Shown: positions 47,514-53,115 of the stretch, one piece after another
Numbering within the stretch: position 1 is the stretch's first letter
Layout: each line of letters starts with the position of its first letter
Assembly: GCF_947631635.1 (NCBI RefSeq)
Contig: NZ_CANRMB010000025.1
Coordinates: forward strand, 1 to 53,115
Source of the DNA: an uncultured Dysosmobacter sp.
GTDB lineage: Bacteria > Bacillota > Clostridia > Oscillospirales > Oscillospiraceae
Direction of reading: 5' to 3'
DNA: 53,115 bases
The notes under the pieces: model-generated
Told to the model about the DNA's origin: nothing
The model's database searches: none
What the model saw: the letters and a program-made list of their open reading frames with translations, nothing else
Made by a program: the position numbers and the translations under genes

Positions 47514-49144
47514 TTGTGAAGAGTCCCTACATCCAGGGCAAGGGTGCGGGAGGTTACCTGAAGTATATCGGTACCCGTGACGGTGTGGAGCTGCTGCCCT
47601 CCGGCTACATGGCGTACATGGCGGAGCGTCCCTGGTCCCACGGGTTGTTCGGTGACGAAGAAATCGTGGACATGAATGCCGCCATGGAGGAACTGAACAA
47701 CTACCCCGGCAACATCTGGACGCACATCATCTCGCTCAAGCGGGAGGATGCGGAGCGGCTGGGATACGATCACGCTCTACAGTGGTGCAATCTCCTCCGC
47801 ACCCACCGCAACGACATCGCCGCGGCGATGCATATCCCGCCCAAGGACTTCCGCTGGTACGCCGCCGTCCACAACGAGGGCGCGCACCCCCATGTCCACA
47901 TGATGGCGTGGTCCATGAAACCAGGGCAGGCGTATCTCAATAAAGATGGCATCCGCAAGATCAAATCAGAGTTAACCAACGACATCTTCCACATGGAGAT
48001 GCTCCACCTCTATGAACAAAAGTCGGTGTCTCAGGATGAACTGGTGCACCAGGCCCGCAAAACCATGCGGGAACTGACCAGACAGATGCAAAACAGCATC
48101 TGCGATCTCCCGGATGTCGAGCGACTCATGCAGGAGCTGGCGGCGCAACTGGAAACGGTCAAAGGGAAAAAGTCCTATGGCTACCTGCTAAAGTCTATCA
48201 AGAAAACCGTGGACGAGATCGTGGATCAGATGGAGCGGCTCCCGGTGGTCAATGACTGCTACGAAGCATGGTGGACGCTCCAGTGCCAGGTAGATGACTA
48301 CTATGCAGAGCGAGAACGTCAGCGGCCGCCGCTGTCACAGCAGAAGGAATTCCGTCAGATCAAGAACGCGGTCATCCGAGAGGCAGAGCGCATCCGTCTA
48401 GGCGCGATTACCTTCGAGGACGGTAGTATTGCGACGGAAGATGAGCCGGAGCCCTCTGAGGGTATGTCTTATGACTTCTGGGCGCTGCGGGATGTCGTTC
48501 AGAATGATGATCTGCCCATGGCGGAGCGAGACGAGTCCGTGGCGCAGCTACAGCGTCTGGCGGAGGACGGTGACTCGCACGCGCAGTACCTCATGGGCAA
48601 GCTTTGGCGGGACGGTCCTCTGCTGATTCCAGATATCCAAAAGGCAAAGTACTGGTTCACACAAGCAGCAAACATAGGGCTGCCAGAGGCCCAATACGAT
48701 TTGGGCAAACTGCTTCTCTCCAACGATCCAGAGGTCCGGGACCCAGACGAGGGTATCCGCTGGCTGAAGCAGGCCGCCCAGAGCGGCAACCAGTACGCCG
48801 CCTACCGGCTAGGGAAAATGTACCTCCAAGGAGGACAGGTCCCGAAGGATGTGCCCAGAGCGCTGGAGTACCTGACTGCCTCTGCCGAACAGAGAAACCA
48901 GTACGCCCAGTACATCCTGGGGAAGCTGTATCTTATGGGAAAGGATGTGAAACAGGACCGTGAACAGGCATACGGCTGGCTCTGTGAGGCGGCGGCACAG
49001 GGTAATGCGTACGCCCAATTCTTCCTGGAGAGGTTCGATGAGATCCGCAGGCCCAATGTTCTCCTGGCCGCCACAAAACTGCTCCATCACATGGGACAGA
49101 TCTTTCGGGAGAACTCCGTACCGCCCGCCACTCCAGTGGGCTAG
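47501..49144 (+). CDS. MobP-type relaxase fused to Sel1 repeats
   Basis: A 547-residue protein with a GTG start after GGGAGGACGG. Residues 1-165 are the relaxase: LIVKSPYIQGKGAGGYLKYI, and the metal-binding HNEGAHPHVHMMAW (H-x4-HxH). Residues about 170-310 are a helical linker. Residues about 335-520 hold four to five Sel1 repeats (AEDGDSHAQYLMGKLWRDG, AAQSGNQYAAYRLGKMYLQG, AAAQGNAYAQFFLERF). The relaxase nicks oriT; the repeats may bind partners. After the TAG at 49142 the same frame stays open and reads RMDRKLRRRIREKKIAMGHK, so the C-terminus may once have been longer. Confidence 0.88.
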   Translation: MARLIVKSPYIQGKGAGGYLKYIGTRDGVELLPSGYMAYMAERPWSHGLFGDEEIVDMNAAMEELNNYPGNIWTHIISLKREDAERLGYDHALQWCNLLRTHRNDIAAAMHIPPKDFRWYAAVHNEGAHPHVHMMAWSMKPGQAYLNKDGIRKIKSELTNDIFHMEMLHLYEQKSVSQDELVHQARKTMRELTRQMQNSICDLPDVERLMQELAAQLETVKGKKSYGYLLKSIKKTVDEIVDQMERLPVVNDCYEAWWTLQCQVDDYYAERERQRPPLSQQKEFRQIKNAVIREAERIRLGAITFEDGSIATEDEPEPSEGMSYDFWALRDVVQNDDLPMAERDESVAQLQRLAEDGDSHAQYLMGKLWRDGPLLIPDIQKAKYWFTQAANIGLPEAQYDLGKLLLSNDPEVRDPDEGIRWLKQAAQSGNQYAAYRLGKMYLQGGQVPKDVPRALEYLTASAEQRNQYAQYILGKLYLMGKDVKQDREQAYGWLCEAAAQGNAYAQFFLERFDEIRRPNVLLAATKLLHHMGQIFRENSVPPATPVG

Positions 49145-49147
49145 CGG

Positions 49148-49255
49148 ATGGACCGCAAGCTGCGCAGAAGGATTCGGGAGAAGAAGATCGCCATGGGCCA
49201 TAAGCCGGACGACCATGAGGAACCGGTGCAGAGCGGGCCAACGATGTCCATGTGA
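49148..49255 (+). other. In-frame extension after the relaxase stop
   Basis: From ATG 49148, 35 codons read MDRKLRRRIREKKIAMGHKP then DDHEEPVQSGPTMSM and TGA. It is in the relaxase frame, separated only by TAG and one codon, and has a relaxase-tail-like basic then acidic composition. It could be a lost C-terminal extension or a separate small protein. Confidence 0.5.
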
Positions 49256-49394
49256 CAAGCGTAAAATCTGCGTCGCTATACAAAGAAAGAAGCGTTTCCT
49301 GCTGTGACCGAAAAAGTTATCAGTTTGTACACCTTTGGCTTCCGTTTCTCTGGTATGTGTTGTGGCTGCCAAAACACGAAGGGAACTGATACGA

Positions 49395-49700
49395 ATGAGG
49401 AAAACGTTGGAGGATATCTACTATGGCAACATCATCCCGTGCGATAGGCAGATAGCGCCTGGCTCAAATCTGGAGCGGGCTATGGATCAGGCGCAGAAGT
49501 GCGAGGAAAAACTGGTGAGCCAACTTGAAGGAACACAAGAATCCTTGCTGTTGAACCTGATAAATGCTCAAGACGATATCTACAGCACAATGGTGTTGGA
49601 AAATTTCATTCTGGGCCTTCGGCTGGGGATGCGGCTGGCCATGGAAGTTATGGACGAGGATGATGGGGATCTGACCGCGGTGAAAGATGGGAGGCAATGA
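49395..49700 (+). CDS. DUF6809-like small protein
   Basis: A 101-residue protein: MRKTLEDIYYGNIIPCDRQI, then QAQKCEEKLVSQLEGTQESL and NFILGLRLGMRLAMEVMDED. The LEDIYYGNI-P start and FxLGxRLGMR helix are typical of a family frequent next to integrases in clostridial mobile elements, recalled as DUF6809. It starts after AAGGGA and overlaps the first recombinase by 4 bp (ATGA type). Function unknown. Confidence 0.75.
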   Translation: MRKTLEDIYYGNIIPCDRQIAPGSNLERAMDQAQKCEEKLVSQLEGTQESLLLNLINAQDDIYSTMVLENFILGLRLGMRLAMEVMDEDDGDLTAVKDGRQ

Positions 49701-50908
49701 TTGTGGCAAAACGCAGGCCATCCGGCGATGGCATGGTGCGAAAGCGTGATGATGGCCGTTGGGAAGGTCGCATCGTGGTAGGTCACAAAGCTAACGGCGA
49801 CTCTATCTTCCGCTACATCTACGCCGATACGCAAAAAGAGCTAACCGCCAGGCTGCGGCAAAACATCGAATTCTACCAAGGCGTAGACCTCACCGAACAA
49901 AGCAGAATAACACTCGCGGAGTGGCTGGATCAATGGCTGGAGCAGATGACCCCTGTCCTCCGCCCCTCCACCTTAGTCAGCTATCGCAGCGATATGGATC
50001 ACCATGTCAAACCCTATCTTGGAGAAAAGCGAATCACCCAAGTAACTGCATCAGACCTCCGAAAGCTCTATGACACGCTGAAAAAGTCCGGCAAAGTGAA
50101 GCCACGCCCCGGTCAGAGCCGTGGCCTTTCAAGTACTACCGTTCATGGCATCCATACCACCCTCCACCATGCGCTAAAATCCGCCCAGGAGCAAGGCCTC
50201 CTCCCCGCCAACCCCGCCGATGAAGTGGAGCCACCCAAAATCGTCCGCAAGTCTATGGGCATCCTGAACGATGAACAGTTGGAGCGATTCAAAGAGGAAA
50301 TCAAAAAAGATGATATATGGCACGACTTCTTCTACACAGAGCTGACCACGGGCCTGCGTCTGGGTGAGATCTGCGGCCTCATGTGGACCGACTTTGATGA
50401 GCGAAGCGGCACCCTCAAGGTCAGCCGTACCCTCCACAAAGAAAAGGGCGGCAGGCTGGTGGTCGGCGATACCAAAACCTATACCAGTACGAGGAAAATC
50501 GTCCTGCCCAATTCAACGGCACAACTTCTCCGGGAGAGAAAGAAGAAATCCTTCTCCCCCTGGATCTTTCATGACCCTCTTCGCCCGGAGGCCCCTGTGA
50601 ATCCCAGCAGCGCCTATCGGCAGTTGAAGGCGATCCTGAAACAAGCGGATCTCCCCGACATTCGCTTCCATGACCTTCGTCACACCTTTGCAACCCACGC
50701 CTTGGCCAGCGGTGTGGATGCCAAAACCCTGGCGGGCATTCTGGGCCACACCAAGGCGTCCTTCACTCTGGACACCTACACCCACACCACCGGGGATATG
50801 CAGAAACGGGCTGCTGAGATCATAGGCGGATTTCTAACTGATTACCTTGGAGAGGAGATGGCCCCATGGCAAAACGCAGAAAACGCGGCGATGGCAGCAT
50901 CCACCTGA
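49697..50908 (+). CDS. Tyrosine recombinase 1 (integrase)
   Basis: A 403-residue recombinase. The N-terminal arm-binding domain is GDGMVRKRDDGRWEGRIVVG, the core-binding domain is in LAEWLDQWLEQMTPVLRPST, and the catalytic residues are Arg in TTGLRLGEICGL, HDLRH, LGHT and the Tyr in LDTYTHTTGDM. All five are present, so it looks active. It overlaps recombinase 2 by 43 bp. A start at MAKRRPSGDG three codons later is not available; ATG ATT GTG at 49697 follows GGGAGG. Confidence 0.93.
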   Translation: MIVAKRRPSGDGMVRKRDDGRWEGRIVVGHKANGDSIFRYIYADTQKELTARLRQNIEFYQGVDLTEQSRITLAEWLDQWLEQMTPVLRPSTLVSYRSDMDHHVKPYLGEKRITQVTASDLRKLYDTLKKSGKVKPRPGQSRGLSSTTVHGIHTTLHHALKSAQEQGLLPANPADEVEPPKIVRKSMGILNDEQLERFKEEIKKDDIWHDFFYTELTTGLRLGEICGLMWTDFDERSGTLKVSRTLHKEKGGRLVVGDTKTYTSTRKIVLPNSTAQLLRERKKKSFSPWIFHDPLRPEAPVNPSSAYRQLKAILKQADLPDIRFHDLRHTFATHALASGVDAKTLAGILGHTKASFTLDTYTHTTGDMQKRAAEIIGGFLTDYLGEEMAPWQNAENAAMAAST

Positions 50909-52299
50909 GAAAAGACGGGCGGTGGGAAGGCCGGTATGTTGTGGGCTATAATGAAAAGGGTCTTCCTGTGACGAAAAATGTACTGGCAAAAACCAAGACG
51001 GAATGTACTGCAAAGCTGAAGCAGCTGCGAGATGGTATTCAAGCACCCGCGCCCGACCAGCCAAAGCCCAGCATCCTTTTGGGCGATTGGCTGGACCTCT
51101 GGTACCAGCGTCACAAGAAGCCCAATCTCCGCCCCAACACCCAGATGTCCTATGAGCAGCGCATCTATCAGCACATCATCCCAACTCTTGGAAGCACTCA
51201 GCTGAACAAGCTGACCACCGCGGACATCCAGAAATTCTACGCCGACCTCAAACAGGGCGGCAGGCTCCTTCGAGCAGAGCTCTACGGCGAGGGTCTGTCC
51301 GACCAGACCGTTCGGGGCATCCATACCACCCTCCACGCCGCTCTGGACAAAGCCGTGACTGAGAAACTGATCTTCCGCAACCCTGCCGACGGGTGCCGCC
51401 TTCCTTCCGCCAAGGCCAGGGAGATGCAAGTCCTGACCCCGGAGGAGATCCAGCGGTTGCTCATTCAAGCCAAAGAGGACGGCTGCTACGAATTGCTCCT
51501 GCTGGAACTCTCCACGGGCCTGCGCCGTGGAGAAATCTGTGCCCTCCAATGGGATGACCTCAATTTCAAGACAGGCGCCCTTCGTGTAGGGCGGCAGGTC
51601 CACCGGGTCAAAGGTGAACTGGTAATCTCTCAACCCAAAACCAAGAGCTCCATGCGGAGCGTTATCCTTCCTTCCCCTGTTCTGAATGTCCTCAAAGAAT
51701 ATAAGAAAACCGTTACCTCTCGTTGGATGTTCCCCTCCCCAGTCAGCGAGGACTCCCCCAGGGACCCCACCGCCGTTCGAAAACGGCTCCGCACCATCCT
51801 GGAGCGGGCCCAGTGCAAGCACGTCCGTTTCCACGACCTCAGACATACCTTTGCCACCGCCTCCCTGGAACACGGCATGGACATCAAGACCTTATCCACA
51901 ATCATCGGCCATGTGTCCAGCAGCACAACGCTGAACATATACGCCCATGTCACCGACGAGATGCGTCGGACAGCGGCGGCGAAAATCGACCAGGGCATTG
52001 GCAAGGCCGAGCCCCAAGCCGAAATTGAAACCACACCTCGAAAACCCGCTCCCAGCGCCTTCCAGCCTCGCAAAGGCCAGCGGCGTAAATCGGGCACAGG
52101 CTGTATCTCCCAAATCAATGACCATCTATGGGAAGGCCGCTACTCCCCCATTTGGCCGGACGGGAAGAAACACCCACGCAACGTATACGCCAAGACTTAC
52201 GAGGAATGCGAGGAAAAGTTGACCGAGCTGATCACGCAGATGAAAGCCGAAATCGCCACCGAAAAGGAGCGTCTGAAGAACGAAGGAAAAGCGAGCTGA
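50866..52299 (+). CDS. Tyrosine recombinase 2 with a second arm-type domain at its C-terminus
   Basis: A 477-residue recombinase. The arm domain GDGSIHLRKDGRWEGRYVVG, core-binding LLGDWLDLWYQRHKKPNLRP and catalytic STGLRRGEICAL, HDLRH, IGHV and Tyr in LNIYAHVTDEM are all present. The final 70 residues (SGTGCISQINDHLWEGRYSP, then YAKTYEECEEKLTELI) repeat the pattern of its own N-terminal domain (G-x-I, WEGRY, TECTAKL). A terminator follows. The stop is 163 bp from the tRNA-Thr attachment site. Confidence 0.93.
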   Translation: MAKRRKRGDGSIHLRKDGRWEGRYVVGYNEKGLPVTKNVLAKTKTECTAKLKQLRDGIQAPAPDQPKPSILLGDWLDLWYQRHKKPNLRPNTQMSYEQRIYQHIIPTLGSTQLNKLTTADIQKFYADLKQGGRLLRAELYGEGLSDQTVRGIHTTLHAALDKAVTEKLIFRNPADGCRLPSAKAREMQVLTPEEIQRLLIQAKEDGCYELLLLELSTGLRRGEICALQWDDLNFKTGALRVGRQVHRVKGELVISQPKTKSSMRSVILPSPVLNVLKEYKKTVTSRWMFPSPVSEDSPRDPTAVRKRLRTILERAQCKHVRFHDLRHTFATASLEHGMDIKTLSTIIGHVSSSTTLNIYAHVTDEMRRTAAAKIDQGIGKAEPQAEIETTPRKPAPSAFQPRKGQRRKSGTGCISQINDHLWEGRYSPIWPDGKKHPRNVYAKTYEECEEKLTELITQMKAEIATEKERLKNEGKAS

Positions 52300-52309
52300 C
52301 GCAGAACAG

Positions 52310-52349
52310 CGGCCCACCGGGGAACAAATCTCCAGTGGGCCGTTTTTTT
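52310..52349 (+). terminator. Rho-independent terminator after the recombinases
   Basis: CGGCCCACCGGGG pairs with CTCCAGTGGGCCG and is followed by TTTTTTT. It ends the mobilisation-integration arm. Confidence 0.85.
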
Positions 52350-52428
52350 GCTGTCTGTGGCTTGTTATGTGGTCAGTACCAAATTTGCAAAATTGAAGTG
52401 GCTAAAAAAGTTCCAAAAAGTGAAGAAA

Positions 52429-52461
52429 AGTCAGCCTTTTCTGCGGAAAAGGCCGACTTTT
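52429..52461 (-). terminator. Element-borne terminator for the leftward tRNA array
   Basis: AGTCAGCCTTTTC pairs with GAAAAGGCCGACT (one mismatch), and read leftward it is followed by TTTTCTTC. It lies one base inside the element edge and replaces the displaced chromosomal terminator at 15881. Confidence 0.7.
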
Positions 52462-52462
52462 G

Positions 52463-52538
<76 letters not shown>

Positions 52539-52544
52539 ATAAAA

Positions 52545-52621
52545 TGGCGACCCGGAACGGGCTCGAACCGTCGACCTCTAGCGTGACAGGCTAGCGTTCT
52601 AACCAACTGAACTACCGGGCC
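52545..52621 (-). tRNA. tRNA-Asp(GTC)
   Basis: 77 bases with 5' GGCCCGGTAGTTCAGTTGGT, anticodon loop CTGTCAC, T arm GGTTCGAGCC and encoded CCA. Confidence 0.95.
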
Positions 52622-52680
52622 ATTTATGGCTCGTGACTGAGTTATTATATCACATACAACCAAGGTTGTAAAGACTTTTA

Positions 52681-52756
52681 TGGCAGGGGCAGAAGGATTC
52701 GAACCCTCGGCACGCGGTTTTGGAGACCGCTGCTCTACCAGCTGAGCTATACCCCT
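52681..52756 (-). tRNA. tRNA-Trp(CCA)
   Basis: 76 bases with 5' AGGGGTATAGCTCAGCTGGT, anticodon loop CTCCAAA, T arm GGTTCGAATCC and encoded CCA. Confidence 0.95.
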
Positions 52757-52794
52757 ATCTCGCTTGAGGAATTCCCCGTGGCGAACGACCATAA

Positions 52795-52871
52795 TGGTGG
52801 GCCTTCGGGGACTCGAACCCGGGACCGGCCGGTTATGAGCCGGCTGCTCTAACCAACTGAGCTAAAGGCCC
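52795..52871 (-). tRNA. tRNA with CAT anticodon (Met, or Ile2)
   Basis: 77 bases, GGGCCTTTAGCTCAGTTGGT at the 5' end, anticodon loop CTCATAA and encoded CCA. An elongator-Met type body; an Ile2 tRNA (modified CAT) cannot be excluded by eye. Confidence 0.9.
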
Positions 52872-52894
52872 GTGTCGGCGTTGCTTTTAGAGAA

Positions 52895-52925
52895 GTATTG
52901 CCGCCACGCCGAGTGACGGCAATAC
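52895..52925. other. Hairpin between tRNA genes
   Basis: GTATTGCCG pairs with CGGCAATAC around a 13-base loop, between tRNA-Met and tRNA-Asn. A processing signal or weak terminator is possible. Confidence 0.4.
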
Positions 52926-52927
52926 CT

Positions 52928-53003
52928 TGGCTCCCCCAGTTGGACTCGAACCAACGACACCGCGGTTAACAGCCGCGTGCTCTACCGACTGAGCTATGGA
53001 GGA
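52928..53003 (-). tRNA. tRNA-Asn(GTT)
   Basis: 76 bases with 5' TCCTCCATAGCTCAGTCGGT, anticodon loop CTGTTAA, T arm GGTTCGAGTCC and encoded CCA. Confidence 0.95.
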
Positions 53004-53040
53004 ATATTTCAGGCCCCGGCTCTATTGAACCAAGACCTGT

Positions 53041-53115
53041 GTTGGCGTTACCTATCTTCCCGGGCCGTCGCCAGCCAAGTATTGTGGGCAGAAATGAGCT
53101 TAACTACCGTGTTCG
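53041..53115 (-). rRNA. rrf: 5S ribosomal RNA, 5' part outside window
   Basis: Read leftward the edge sequence CGAACACGGTAGTTAAGCTC is the conserved 5S loop B/C region, and it ends near GGTAACGCCAAC. The 5' part and presumably the 23S and 16S genes lie to the right of the window. The exact 3' end is approximate. Confidence 0.85.

Larger units (their letters stand above)
15917..52462. mobile_element. 36.5-kb integrative and mobilisable element carrying a capsule locus
   Basis: The element is bounded by a 45-bp perfect direct repeat of the tRNA-Thr 3' part, and the intact tRNA is at the right edge. Two tandem tyrosine recombinases lie just inside that edge. A mobilisation arm (relaxase, RHH accessory protein, initiator-like protein, sigma-like regulator) reads right. 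A capsule locus of about 26 kb reads left from a promoter near 43050. No conjugation ATPase or secretion genes are seen, so transfer would need a helper element. Whether the element still excises is not known from sequence. Confidence 0.8.

Noticed and set aside
16905..49144. Several in-frame TAG codons (epimerase, AbiEii, relaxase) as possible amber recoding or suppression
   Set aside because: The epimerase and AbiEii genes also have frameshifts or deletions, one RhuM remnant is interrupted by TAA and another by TGA, and intact genes of the locus end normally with TAG. Ordinary decay explains it better.

Overview
The window looks like a chromosome segment of a Gram-positive gut anaerobe of the class Clostridia, probably an Oscillospiraceae relative of Oscillibacter, Dysosmobacter or Lawsonibacter. 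This is an inference from the mix of rubredoxin, nitroreductase, LytR-CpsA-Psr (LCP) protein, sortase, CpsB/CpsC/CpsD-type capsule regulators, strong GGAGG ribosome binding sites and MobP-type mobilisation genes. No 16S rRNA gene is present to settle the genus.

Left part (1-15.9 kb). It opens with a leftward gene for a very long Thr/Glu-rich secreted protein that runs off the edge. A rubredoxin-nitroreductase pair follows. Next comes a LysR regulator divergent from a five-gene redox operon: small protein, alpha/beta hydrolase, NADPH-dependent FMN reductase, carboxymuconolactone-decarboxylase/cupin fusion, and an SLH-flavodoxin-cyclophilin-like lipoprotein. Then there is a leftward lipid or acyl-transfer trio (HSL-type hydrolase, condensation-fold acyltransferase, zinc-ribbon membrane protein) and a RelE-type toxin-antitoxin operon with iteron-like operators. 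Three decayed tyrosine-recombinase tails and a frameshifted phage-like gene mark this stretch as an old integration zone.

Middle (15.9-52.5 kb). A 45-bp perfect direct repeat at 15917-15961 and 52463-52507 is the 3' part of a tRNA-Thr(GGT) gene. The intact tRNA sits at the right end, and two tandem tyrosine recombinases lie just inside it. I read the interval as one integrative and mobilisable element of about 36.5 kb. Its rightward arm (44.7-52.3 kb) carries a sigma-like regulator, small DNA-binding proteins, a replication-initiator-like protein, a ribbon-helix-helix relaxosome protein, a Sel1-repeat relaxase and the recombinases. Its leftward arm (16.9-43.1 kb) is a single long capsule/exopolysaccharide locus: chain-length regulator, tyrosine kinase and phosphatase, a sortase with its own small LPXTG-like substrate, an LCP ligase, amino-sugar genes, initiating transferase, an unusual ATP-grasp/opine-dehydrogenase/FemAB/PLP group, glycosyltransferases, Wzy, Wzx, and the CapE-CapG-CapF route to UDP-N-acetyl-L-fucosamine. 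The locus is mosaic. It contains truncated glycosyltransferase, sugar-transferase, ATP-grasp and aminotransferase pieces, a nonsense-plus-frameshift epimerase, and three remnants of a RhuM-type gene.

Right end (52.5-53.1 kb). A leftward 5S rRNA-tRNA(Asn, Met, Trp, Asp, Thr) array is the chromosomal anchor. The element separated tRNA-Thr from what looks like its original transcription terminator, which is now at 15881-15911 beyond the far end of the element.
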